A stretch of 64,000 nucleotides of DNA from Molothrus aeneus. Taxonomy: Eukaryota; Chordata; Aves; Passeriformes; Icteridae. Positions 10,181-22,486 of the stretch are shown piece by piece. Numbering within the stretch: position 1 is the stretch's first letter; every line of letters starts with the position of its first letter. The stretch lies in NCBI RefSeq assembly GCF_037042795.1, contig NC_089646.1, forward strand, positions 18,132,501 to 18,196,500, read 5' to 3'. A program made the position numbers and the translations under genes. The notes beneath the pieces were generated by a model. The model was not told the origin of the DNA. It did not search any database and saw only the letters and a list, made by a program, of their open reading frames with translations.

Positions 10181-13100
10181 AGCATGCAACAGAAGCAGCC
10201 TGAAATCCAGAACTGGCAAAACCCATCATCTATACAGTTCCACGAAGAGCAAGGTCCTGCAAGCGTCATCCACCATTAATTCCTGCCAGCACTGCACATC
10301 TCTTTGCCTTCCTTCTTTCTAGATAGGAAGCAAATGAAATCTTTGGAAAATAGGAAGTAATTTACATAAAGTATTAATGCCTCTTGATGCAACAGTATTC
10401 AATATTTTTGTTGAAGCAACTCTTTGTTGCTTCACATCAATCACAGTCTTTTAGATTTCAGAGGAATGCTTGCCCAGTAACTGTGCAAAGCCAAATATTT
10501 AAAAAAAACCTGCTCATTTCTTGATGGAAATTAATTATGTATTTATAAGCTCATAGTCTGGTCGATCTCAAGTATTTTGGAATAAACTAAAATATAAAAA
10601 ATCATTATAGACTACATTCTGCATGCAAAACTGGCAAATTCTACAATTTTTACCATCAGTTATAAAGATGAATAAAAACTATTCTAATCAAACAAAGGAA
10701 GTCAAAAGCTCTCCACAGAATTTCTCATAAATGTAGTCAGGTTACTATTAACTTTATATATCACTTATAAAATTATGAGCCACATACAGACTGCTGTTCT
10801 TCAGCAAATACTGTTTGCCAAAATGGACTTTCATTTTCCCTTCCATACTTAATTCATATTTAGATACAGGTGTCTAGAGGAAAAACCTACACCTGAACAG
10901 AATAATGTATCAGCTACAGGTTTTACAATACTATACTTAAGAATTCAATGAGGAACTAAAAATCACATTATGATGAAATGACTTTGCCAAGGTTATGCAA
11001 AATGGGCCTGGAAAAAAATTGGAATCAAACTTTTAATCACCAGAGCCTACTTAACTACAAAAGTCAAATTTTCACTCTCTTGAATATGAAAAAAAAACCC
11101 CCAAAAATCTAAGTCAAAGTGCTTCCATAACCCACTAGAAAGGTATAATATAATTGGATACTGAATAAATAAATCCCAGTTTACATGCAGTGCTATGTCC
11201 ATTTTGCCAATATTGACATATGTCTACTTCACTAATACTGATTGCTTTTTCTGTATTTTAATATTAATATATAACAATTTTATTCAGATTTGCTGTATAA
11301 TAATACCTTTCTCTGAAACTGGACCAATTTTTAAATATATTTTTAAAGTATTCTTTTAAAACCTGTAATAAAAATTTATCTGAAATTTATTCCATTTTTC
11401 CTAACTCAAAAATATCAGCCTTTAATTCTATAAAGTCCAAGAGTAGCATCAGTACCTGGTTTATTTTAGTTTTGTGTGTCCCACTTTCAAACCAAATGCT
11501 TCTAATGAGATTAATAGGGGAAAAAAATCAACTAAACAGAACAACTCACCTGGGCATCTTAGAAGATCATTTCAAATCCATATAAAAAGCTTGCCTGGGA
11601 CAGTTCTAGCACTGAGGAATAACATATTGGCCACAAGAGCCTGTGGTTTATTTTAGTGCTGGGATAATGAAAAAAGCAGAACAATAAATAAATGATCATT
11701 TTTCTCCACTTTCACCAGTGTTGCATGGTATGTTAAAAAAATGTAAGCCTGAACTGCATAAACCTCCATCCCCCAAAAATTGTGAATAGTTTCTCTGTAC
11801 TGGAATGTTTCACTAATTCCTGCTGAGATTTGCAAGGTTGAGTAGAAAAACAGAAATATCTTCTCTGTTTCCCATATGAGGATCGCAATCTCTTTGAGGT
11901 ATCTTAGGAATCAGCAAGGAGAGAGGATCAGAATGGGCAGTGGTTGCTACAAGGATTGTTTTAGCCTAAGCAATCAGATTAGGATCTTCCTTGGTGTATT
12001 GATGATAACAAATATGATGGTATTCGTTCCTTCCTTACTCATCAGTGTGAAGGAATCTTCATATATCTGCAAACAATTCATAGCCATATTTCATGAGCTC
12101 TGGAACTGAAAGAGTCACTAGCAAATAAGGCTGGTGCTGCACTGGCTTAGTTCTATTAAAAGAAATAAATATCAAAACAATACAAAACCCCCACACTTGT
12201 CCCAGGGACCACATACATTTAAAAGCAATATGATTATTTTTTTCCAGGAAAACGTTATGGTCACTCAGATCTGTCTAAATGATAAAAAGAGAAATTACCA
12301 CTAGAAATAGAGACTTAAAATTAATTTTAATAACATCTATATTTAAACTCCAAAATAGCCACACACCACAAAGCATTTTTTTCATAGTAAGCTCTGCAAC
12401 CAAACAACACTTAATTCCTTAAACATAGAACTACTTACCAGCCTACCAAGCCTTTAGAAGTTAAAATACAACTTACAATCTCAAAAGCCAACACAAGGAA
12501 ATGGGAATTCTTGTTTACAGGATGTTATAAGGCAACTTAAACCCGTGTACAAAGATTATGCTTTACTCAAGACTACTCCCCCTTTCTGTTTTGGAGCAAA
12601 CATTCCCAGACCTCTGGTGGTTTAGGGCACACCAGAGGATGTCCTAAGACAGCTCAAGGCTTTGCCTGCCAGCAGCACAGGTGTTGCTGTAGGAGTCTGA
12701 CCTGCCCCACAGCTGTTCCTGGGACACTCCAACTGTGTTGGCTGTATACCTCAAGGCAGACATACACATTTCTCTGTGTGACTATCTTAACCTCCTTGCC
12801 TCAGCTGATGGTAATTGTGTCATGGGATACTCAAAGAGCAGGAAGATGAGTATGAGGATTCACCCAAGCTCAGTAAACATCCTTCCTTCTACTCTTCCCA
12901 ACTCCTGTATGTGCAAATTACTCCCACTTACAGCCTTCCTATTTCAGTGGAAATCAGAGATGATACTTAAATTAAGCTGTTCTCCACCAATCCCTACTTA
13001 ATCTACTCACAGCCTGCCTGCTACACAGCACCTGAGGCAGCCTGTAGTGAAGCAAACTCCTCAGCAGGCTTAGCAGAGGTTTCTACTGCCACAGAACCAT

Positions 13101-13230
13101 TCATAAGGCCCATGTTAGGTGAGCAGGTGTTGGATGGAGCCTTCAAGTGTTTCCAGCTTATAAGCCCTTATGGGATGGGAGTACCTTTTAAACAACATAG
13201 AATCTAAAATGTAGAGAGTAATAACTCTCC
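10181..13230. other. Non-coding AT-rich stretch
   Basis: Very AT-rich from about 10500 to 12500, with short A runs. No open frame above 90 codons, no repeat family recognised and no paired splice sites of note. Confidence 0.55.
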
Positions 13231-13360
13231 CTGAGATTAGCTCAGCTGGTCAGAGCAGGGTGCTAATAACACTAAGGTCATGTGTTTATTCCCTGGATGG
13301 GCCATTCACTTCAGCCTGATTGCAATGGGTTTCTCCCAATACAGAATATTCTGTGACTCA
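13231..13360 (+). mobile_element. tRNA-Ile-derived SINE (TguSINE1 type)
   Basis: Positions 13231-13304 resemble tRNA-Ile(AAT). The A box is TAGCTCAGCTGG (13238-13249), the anticodon loop TGCTAATAAC contains AAT (13265-13267), and the acceptor end is GGGCCA (13299-13304). The B box has decayed to TGTTTATTCCC from the usual GGTTCGATCCC. The tail ends in ACAGAATATTCTGTGACTC, the CR1-like 3' end that lets CR1 machinery mobilise this SINE. A tRNA-Ile head with a CR1 tail is what was described for TguSINE1 in zebra finch, so this is good evidence for a passerine. The damaged B box means it is probably no longer transcribed by RNA polymerase III. Confidence 0.85.
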
Positions 13361-14570
13361 GGTGAGACCTTTATCTCCTGTAGTGATGCAATAGCTCCTT
13401 GCTGCCACTGACTGGAAGCTAATTATCAAATAAATTATATTTTTAATGTCACAGTACTTATTCTTTGATTCTTCCTGGACACCAATTCACCATCATACTG
13501 AAAAGACTGAGAATGCAATTTACAACCAGAGAACTGGCCAAGACAACCTCACACAACATCACCATTCACATCACTATTGGTAGAGCTAGAATGCGTAGCA
13601 ATTCAAATATTGTTTCTTTGCCTAAAATTCTTCCTACACAGATAATTTAACCCTTCCTTAGACACCCTGCCTCTCTACTGGGCTTTGAAATTCAACAATG
13701 ACAAAGCCTCAACCTTAGGTCTATGCCTTCTGTCATGTTGTGAAATTTCTTTCTAGATTTTGGGAGACATAAACACTTAAAAACCTTCACATGACTTCTG
13801 GAAAACATTAGAAGCAATTTGGCACAACTGAACACAAATCCCTTCCAACAGCCAGGCCTTGCCACCTCTCTGCTCTGCTGAGATGGAGTTCACCCTGGCA
13901 GCTGATCCCCCTTTCTGGAGGATAAAGGAGACAGACCAACAGTTGGGATGCTTGTACAAAACTTTAACTCAAACAGCTCAAGACAGCATTGGAGAGGTCA
14001 TCTGGGACACAGCAGCTTCTTTCCAAAGGGAGAGCAAACTAAGGAGCATCATAAACATAGGTCAGAAAAATTTCATCTCCCAAATCATCCTCCCCAGTCC
14101 CCACTGCTTCCTTCGTCCCTGAGCTGCAAGGTCCTGGGTGCTTTCAGCAAGGCATTTTGGGCAGGACTTCCATCACGTCCTGCCTCACAAAAGCCCCCAG
14201 CTCTGGCAGGGCCAGGGTTGCTAGAGCCCTGCTCCTACCTCCAGCCACATTTTAAAGTTAATGCCTGATTCAGAAAATGGTATTCTTTAAAAAGTGCCAG
14301 AAAGTTCATTTATATGTGATTATAGTTTTCTAAACTCCTTAAAATTCAGAAGTTGGAGCTAATTTCAACATTAATTACCTAAATATTCAGCCAAATTGCT
14401 TCCCTGCTCCCAAGTGAGAGGGTAAAAAACCAGACTCATCTCAAGGTTTGCAAACATAATTGCTTTGGCATCCATAGCTGTGAAGTAGTGACAGCTCCTC
14501 ATAACATAAAATTTACTTGAATATTCAAAAGTTTGACTTCAGGGATCACTGGAATTAATGTAGTTTTCCT

Positions 14571-14624
14571 GTTGTTGTTGTTGGTTTTTGTTTTGTTTTG
14601 TTTTGGTTTTTTGTGTTTGGTTCT
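14571..14624 (+). repeat. GTT / GTTTT simple repeat
   Basis: Four GTT units are followed by GTTTT units and T-rich sequence. It is low complexity and probably length-polymorphic. On the - strand it gives a lysine/asparagine-rich frame that is not a gene. Confidence 0.85.
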
Positions 14625-17479
14625 TTTATGAAGTAAACTGGACATTATGCAAATTTCACCCAAATAATAGTTACACAGAAAAATTACACACACAAACTTA
14701 GATAAGTCTATCTAATTAACAAAACTTATTAGAAACTCAAAACAGGCAGCAAGACTCAGATGCAGGAAGCAGGTTAATGTTTACTTTTAGGTGCTTTTCT
14801 AAATGTTTCTCAAGTTCACTTCCATCCTTTAAATATAACTTCTCTACCTTCCAAAACAGCTATGAGTGGTACATCCCCACACTTTTTTTAGTACTTGGCC
14901 ATGAAAATAGAAGAGCAAAAAATGCACACAGCCCCTTTTGAATTGGATTTTAATTCATAATTATAACACTATTAGAAAATATTCCTATATGTAATATGTA
15001 TTAAACTTTCTTTCATCTATTTGTATGTGACTTCTGTCAATTATAAACACAACAACTCTGTTTTTTCAGAGCAGCAAAAGCGATAATGGTTGACAAGCAC
15101 ATAAAAATGGACCTTTTGTGTGCACCTGCTCCATGTTTCTGCTTCAAAGAAGGAAAAGTGAAGAGTTTCCTTCTGCACAAAAATATACTCTTCCACCTCC
15201 CTGCCGCTGGTTAAAGCATCACTTCTTGTCCCTAACCTACACTACACACACTTAACAAAGCTGTGGGTGCCTAAATGTTCTCCCACTTGACATGTTGGAA
15301 TCGTTTTTAACGCTTTAGTTTACAACTGAATGCCTGTAATTTCCTAGCATGGCCTGAGGCAGTTTCCTAAAGTGTGTCATTATCTCGACAAGTCTTCAGG
15401 GATGGGGCTAAACAAGGTTTAAAATGTTATCTACCAGGGTCCTTCGGGCTTCTTAAAGAGTTTTTCTAGTTATTTGGGTGCTTAATATCAATGGGGGAAA
15501 GTGCTTTGATTCTTTTTCATTTGGCATTATCTTTCCACCACCATGTATTCTCCACAACTAACAAAGTTATTGCCCACTTTCATTTGTAGAAAACCAGCAA
15601 TTTTTTATTGCCTCTTGTATCTTCTTAAAATTTCTATAATTAATTTCATAACACCACCTTTCACAGAACATATTTTTCCCTGAGCACTTCCAAAATTACT
15701 ATTAGGAAGGCTCTTCTCCCTTATTGTACATTTAATCTTTCTAAAACATTACCTCCACTAAATTTTACAAGAGTATTGTAAAACCTTTCAGCAATGGAAA
15801 AATAAAAAGTGCAAGTGCCTCACATCAGGCTCCACATGATACAAAATGCCCTTGAGTAATTTTTGTTACATTAATTATACAAATACTTCAAGTTTACAGG
15901 AGTCATTTTTTTCAATTTCTTTTACTTCTATTCACCACCATCTTATTCAAAATGACAGCCATTACATGTCTCACTGTTTCAGTAAAAAAAACTCTGCAAG
16001 CACAAAAAAAGCTGTACAATTTTTTTTTCTCCTTGAAAATGCAGTGCAGAACTACTCTGAACATCTGGGCATGAAAGGGAACTGTTTTTGTGGTACAAAC
16101 AGCTCAGCAGAGTTACTTTGCCTTCATTTCTGTCTTCTTTACAAACAGATAGAAATGGGGATTGTGTCTTCAGTCTTGGGGATACATAGTACATGAGAAC
16201 TAGAAAAATAAAGAGTGACTCCTGCTTCTGCTTTTGACTGAATTTGTGGAGTTATTTCAAAATAATAGGGTGAGCCACAGCTTTTGGCCAGACTTTTGGT
16301 ACCTGGGAGAGAGTCTGGCCATTTAACATTAAAATCTGTCAAATTATTGAAAATTACAATCAAGAGATAATTTGGGGTTAGAATTCTGGCAGAAATAGAA
16401 ATGCTTCTTTGAAAGACATCTGCACTTACAGGTGATCCTGTCTGGGTTTTGGTTACACTGATGGGATTAGGCAGCACCCACTCTCATCAGAGATAATACT
16501 TTCAGGTCCTTAAGCTTTTAAGGCATAACCATCAAATGTTTCTACTTTCTCTATTGATGTGAAGCCTGAATATGTCATTGGATGACCTTCCCAACAGAGA
16601 TCAATCAAGGTAACAGAAGAAATAGACTCAAGGGCATTTTGCATAGTGTGCATTTGCATAGCCTGATGTGAGGCACTTGCTGTGGCTCACAGGGGAACAG
16701 CTGCTTAGACAAGGCTTAGCACTGATTTTGTGAGTGGGTCCTGGCACAGTGTGGAGCTCCCAGGCACACCTCTGGGTGGCTGGCACAAGATCCCCTTCTC
16801 AGCAAGCAGGGGTTGTGGATGTCCTGGAGAAACTGCTCAGAGTTGGAGCTGAGCAGAAGACTCACACTGCAGGGTGTCAGTGCTGTGCTGCTGTGAAGTC
16901 CAGAAACACAGAAATTCTGCATAACCCATAATATCTATTCTTTTCCAAGCTCTGCAACAAACATCCAACAACCTCCCATTGGAGAAATCTGTTTCCTGTG
17001 TTTGTCTGCTAACTTTGATGAACAAGATGCTTCTATAACTGTAACATGGGAAACCAGAAGAACAAGCAAGATTCCAGTCAGTCACAAACCAAACTGACAT
17101 CCCAGATACCACCTGGCCAGAAGGAACATCAGTAATTCCAATCTATAAATTCCAGATTTATAAAATGCTAATGAATACAACTCCTTGGCCATATTTGATT
17201 TTCAAAGGTAAAACTTATTCTTTGCCACATTTTCATACCTACTGAGACCAGTAAAATCACTAAGTGAGAATTAACAATTACATCTCCAGGTACAATACAG
17301 AATCACTTTTTAAATTCTCTGTTCTGGTTTGAAGAAACATAAATAATAAAAACATCAGAATTAAAAATGGAAAATTGAATATGGATTCTAGCCTCAGACA
17401 GCTACATTTTTCTCCCCCACATAAAACTACTTCTAGCATATCTCAGTTAATAAAACAGAAAAAATGTGGGGAAGAGACC

Positions 17480-17860
17480 ACTATTCCTATAAATTTAGTG
17501 ATACTGTATCATAATTAATAGAAGATGAGTTGATTAATACTCAATTAATTAATAGCCTGGTTAATAATAAATAATAATGAATAAATATTATTGACAAATC
17601 GTTAATAAGCTGGTAAGACAAATCAGATATTTCTACACTTCACATTTAAACATTTTAGTTTTCTTAAGTCAGGCAACTTCCCTTGACTAAATGATAAAAT
17701 CAGTACAGCTAATATCATTTAAGAGTTAACAGTCTGACTCTGAAAATTAAATTATTAAATTAGTTTTATTTTTGTAGCAGAATAATTTCTTCATTAAAAC
17801 ACATAGTTGATTTAAGATGAAAATTGATTAAAATGTAGTTGTATAATACAATTAAGAGAT
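17480..17860. other. AT-rich block dense in TAAT/ATTA motifs
   Basis: Words such as TTAATTAATAG, GATTAATACTCAATTAATTA and GGTTAATAATAAATAATAAT are packed into under 400 bases, together with TTGATTAAAA-type motifs. TAAT/ATTA is the core site of homeodomain proteins, so a developmental enhancer is conceivable. Plain AT-richness also produces these words, and I cannot judge conservation from one sequence. Confidence 0.25.
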
Positions 17861-20800
17861 CAAAAGTCTAGAAACAAAACACTAACACTTCCAAAATATT
17901 TTAAGAAGAGCAAAATATTACCATGAGACAGAAATCCACAAATTTTTGCCTTAATCCTACCAAAATAATATTACTTCTTCTGATAAGATTACAGATTAAA
18001 TTAAATTTGTCCAAACTAATTTTTTACCTACAATAGGTTGTCTTACCCATTTGAATGGGATTTTGGAAGGAGAGTCAGACATTTCTTATTCTTAAGCTTT
18101 TAACATTAAATTCGATTTATAAGGTAATAGGTGGTTAATGCATTTCAAGAGGATTCTTTGACCTAATTACTATGTTCAGTGAACTGTGGTATTTTCCTCC
18201 CCAGTTATTTATTGGTTTCACAGCAGAAGCTCAATCAATTTCTTTCCTGTTGATAGAAGGATTTAAATGTCTATCTTGTACAAATTCTGAAGTGCTAACA
18301 GTGATCTAGAACATGATGAACAATATTAATTTATTTCTATTTTATCTTGAACTACTAAATGAATGGAAAGAAGAGAAAGAAACTGTAACTACTGAAGTGA
18401 TTTCCGGAAAGTACCCAGTAAGGAAAGGACAGCCACTGACATGGACTTCCAGCACAAAAACAACCAAGTAACACGGGGCAGCAATGAAAGCTGTAGGTAG
18501 ATAATTACTGGCAAGCAGAGAAAACAGTGAAGCCCCTTTGCCATTTAGCTGAAACACCAGGTCAGCCTCCCAGCTATGCAGGTGCTCAGAGCTCTCTCCT
18601 GAGCACTGGAGAAATTCCCAGATGGGGATTTGCTCCACAACCTTCCCTGCAGAGTCCAACGCAGGAGGCGCTGTCAAGCTCATCCACTGGACTGCAGTGA
18701 GCAGGCAGCAGTGAGCAGGAGGCCACAGCAGCATTGACCTGCCCTGTCTCCATCCTTGTCCATGGCTTTCAGTGCCTTCAGCACTCCAGGGCTCTGCAGG
18801 AAACTCAAGATTATTTTCCTTCCCAAATCTAGGGAGAGAGGATCCCTGTTTCTCTATGCCTGCCCTAATCACAACAGTGCACAGCCCTTCTCAGTACTCT
18901 TCCTGTGCATTAATTATTTAAAATATTCAACAGACAACTCATGTAAAATATATCTTCCTCACTGAGATCAATACAGGATGTCCTGAAGCAGAGAGGTTCA
19001 ATTCATGACAAGGAGGCGGCACACTTGGGCCTTTGGGCACCAAAAAGAGATACATGAACACAACTAGAGCCACAATGTAAATTAAATCTATATTTGCTCA
19101 GAAATAAACAAGGCAGATGTATTAGAGGTGTCAAAGGCAGGGTGAGAGGAAGGCACAACAGAAGAGCTTTCACAAAAAATTATTTAATTTCTCCTGCAGA
19201 GAAAGCAAGCAAAGACAAAACTAGGAGAAAGTATCCTAAAAAAGAATACAAGCATAGCCCACATTTATTACAGAAAGTGGTGTCACCAGGTAAAACCCAA
19301 GCTGCCACGTGGAGAGAACAGATAGCATAAATCACCTTCAGTTCCTGCTTTGAGTAAATCACTCTCACCCATGTTGACCTCCCACAAATTTGCTTTGCAA
19401 AGCTGGAATTATCCATCAGGTGATCTGTTCTGAGCAAGCTGAAGACCAGCCATACCTGCACGTACAGATAGCTCTCTCCAGAAAAGTCACGTTAATTTCC
19501 TCTTGTTAGTAGTCCTGCACAGATGCATGAGCTGCCAAACTCTTCCAGAACCTGGTAAAAAGTTACACCCAGGAGGTTAAAATAATGAAAAAGTTTCCTA
19601 TGCTGATTGCTGAGGTCAAAAATATTTCTGTATGACACAGAACTACTGACTGATGCTGACACAACTTGTACTTAACCATCCTTGAAACATTTACTGGGTT
19701 AAACTTTCAGCATAATGATTTTATATATGCATTAAAAAAGATGTTGTAACAGTTCATCACAAGCTTCTTTCTGCTCCATAACAGAATGTGAAACACAGGA
19801 AATGAGAAGTCAATTGCTTTTCTGTCCATAGATGAATGAGCGAGGTGCCAAGGTTGTGTAACAAATGAAAGGCATTCATTCCCTATAAATCAGAATATAC
19901 AGATTCACTATTTATGCATTCCCTGAAGCGGCAGAAAGGCATGATACATTTCAAGGTAACATACACTGAATTTGAACATCAGTCTAAAATGTGGCTACTA
20001 ACAGGGGCATCCAGATACTCACCTTCAGAAGGACTTCATGCTTCTGATTTCTTCTTCAAACTCCTCCCACTTTCATCATTAAACACTGACTTTTAAAATG
20101 CAATTTATTATGAAAAAAAGGCAGACATTGAGGAAAACTACTTCTCTGCCCGTGTCACTACTCAGGGCTTTTAAAACATGCAGGTTTCACAAGGCTTTGC
20201 CAGTTTGGAGACAGCGAAATTGAAGTTTTCAAAGTACCCTAGCTCACTAACAGCCCCCAAGGCACTGGGAAACCCCCACTGGGATGTTTCAGAATTCAGC
20301 AGCAGCCAGCAGAATCACAGGCTGCAGCAGCCAGACCTCTGCTAGGAATTCACATCACCACACGAAAGGACCCACTCAGTTTCCAGTTCAGGGGCCATTT
20401 TAGAAATTGAGTAATTGTAAATCTATAGCAAGAGGTGCCCAATAAAAACTAAGCAGGAGTTTATTATATGTTTTAAGAAAGGACTTGTAAATGCTGAAGA
20501 ATGTGACTTTTAATCAAGAACCTTCTGACACCCAGCTGAAAGCCCAGAGCAAAGCCCAGCTGGCTGCCTGTGGTCTGAGGGACTCTGCTTTGGCAAATCC
20601 ATTCCCAGAACACATTGGAGGGGGAAAGCTCTGAGCATTCTGAGACCAAATTGCTCCGTGTTTTGACAGACTTCTTCCATCCTGCAGATGCTCATGATAG
20701 ACCCTGAGACATTTCAGCATACAAAGCAGAGATGAATTAAATCCTCAGTGGGGAACAGCAGGTGGCTGTGTGAGGTGGAGAATTTTTCATTAATTCCATA

Positions 20801-21489
20801 AAATGGTTGTAAATATAAAAATATTTATATTTGGATTCGTGTGATGTTGATTTGAGAGGGACAGGAACAAGCCAAGTAAAATCTCCTGAGAAAAAGGTTG
20901 CTGAGATTTTGATGCACGTCAGGAAAAAAGTTCCAAATAGTGACACTATAAACTTCTTCAAAAAAGAAACAGACCTTCATCTCTATTTTGTGATAGAAGA
21001 AATAGGTAGCACACAGTAGAACGCAGCTTAGCTCACCACTAAAAATATTAAATCGTAGGTCTCTGGTCAACATTGTCAGAGGAACAAAATAAGCCTCCTT
21101 AGAACAGGAGATGAAAACAATTCTTCTTTTGTAAGGTATGAAACTAATAACCCTCAGGAAGTAAGCTATGTTTCTGAAAGGAAGGACATGAAAAAAAAAA
21201 AAAATCCTCTTCCCCATGTTCTCACCCACTAAATTCCTCCTCTTCAGAGAGTGACAATTTCATATCAGAGTACATGTTCAGGTACAGAAATCAAAGTACA
21301 GGCAGTTTCAATTCCACCAAGCTGCTGCATTTGAAACCTGTGATTAGCACATCTTTCCCAACACTAGTTTTTCTCCAGAAACTTATGTGCAGAAAATATA
21401 TGGCAAAACAGAAAATTTTCTTGGAAATACAATTTGTATTTGAAGAAAGAAAAAGCAGTTCACAGACATGCTGCCATGTAAATTTTATG

Positions 21490-21531
21490 TATATATATAT
21501 ATCTATTTGAACTGTGTATATATACATATAT
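21490..21531. repeat. TA dinucleotide repeats
   Basis: Two TA-rich runs (21490-21502 and about 21514-21531) are separated by TCTATTTGAACTGTG. They are microsatellite-like. Confidence 0.85.
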
Positions 21532-21974
21532 GCTAACATATTTGAAACCTATACTTAGGGGGTTACTTTCTCCTAGACTCAAAACCCTTTACCTTTAGTT
21601 AGGAGAAAAAAGAAAAAGATATTTTCATTGTAGTGTCATGCAGATTTTCAGCTGCAGCCAGTCTGTATGATATTTCTTTCTAAACTAAAATTCTTTTTTT
21701 GTCTTCAGGCTATTGTCTAAACACAGACTCTGTGTTACAGCTGGGATTGTTTTCTACAAATGAATTCTGCTACTGCTACAGGAAGAGACAACAACTGTTA
21801 TTTGGAGAATGACCAAGTTGCAACTATTGCTTTAGTTTGGTTTTTTTTTGTATTTCTCCTTCCATTCTTAGCTCAAGCTGTTTAGAGCAGAAGCACTCTT
21901 CTTCAACACAAAATCCAGATTTGAGGATGGGTACAAATTACTGTAATGTCTGAGTGTGTGGGCATCCTTACCAC

Positions 21975-22486
21975 TCCTACTCTGCTCTTGTGAGACTAAC
22001 AGGAGCCTCAGAATAAAAAGGATTTTGAGGTGCTGCAGTGAGTCCAGAGGAGGCACATGAAGATGATCAGAGGGCTGAAGCCCACCTGCAGTGAAGACAG
22101 GCTGTGAGAGGTGGGGTTGTTCTGCCTGGAGAAGAGAAGGCTTCAGGAAGACCTTAGAGCAACCTGTCAGTACCAAAAGGGGGGTCTACAAAAAAGCTGG
22201 ACAAGGACTTCTGAATAGGGCATGCATGATAAGAAAAGGGGAAATGGCTTTAAACTGAAAGAGGGTAGGATTAGATTACATATTAGGAAGTGTGAGGGTG
22301 GCGAGGCACTGAACAAGTTGCCCAGAGAAGTTGTGGATCTGTCCCTAGAAATGTTCACTTTCTTCAGCCAGGTTGGATGGAGCTTTGAGCAACCTGGTCT
22401 ACTGGAAGGTGTCCTAGCCCATGCCAGGGGAGCTGGAACTGGGTAATCCTGAGGGTCTCTTCTAACCCAAACCATTCTTCAAGTCT
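21975..22486 (+). mobile_element. CR1 LINE 3' end
   Basis: A 5'-truncated CR1 in + orientation carrying the C-terminal end of ORF2 and the 3' UTR. Visible CR1 words are GGGGTTGTTCTGCCTGGAG, CTGGTCTACTGGAAGGTGTC, GCCCATGCCAGGGGAGCTGG and GGGTCTCTTCTAACCCAAAC. The terminal ATTCT repeats have decayed to ATTCTTCAAGTCT. There are internal deletions near the start (about 21990-22020). The open frame at 22222-22446 is part of it. Confidence 0.88.
22222..22446 (+). pseudogene. CR1 ORF2 C-terminal fragment
   Basis: The peptide holds KRGNGFKLKEGRIRLHIRK and LPREVVD, the conserved end of the CR1 ORF2 polyprotein (family form RGNGFKLKEGRFRLDIRK). Its first methionine is not a real start, and the frame runs on into CR1 3' UTR sequence. 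It is a dead remnant. Confidence 0.85.

Larger units (their letters stand above)
13361..21974. other. Long non-coding stretch
   Basis: No gene recognised. It holds a GTTTT-type simple repeat (about 14571), an AT/TAAT-rich block (about 17480-17860), poly-A (21191-21204) and TA repeats (21490-21531). The longest open frame in the window, 176 codons on the - strand at 18342-18872, lies here. It has no recognisable motif or splice context and falls in locally GC-rich sequence, so I treat it as chance. Confidence 0.55.

Noticed and set aside
18342..18872. 176-codon open frame on the - strand, the longest in the window
   Set aside because: No recognisable domain, no conserved motif, no promoter or splice context, and GC-rich local composition that lengthens chance frames.
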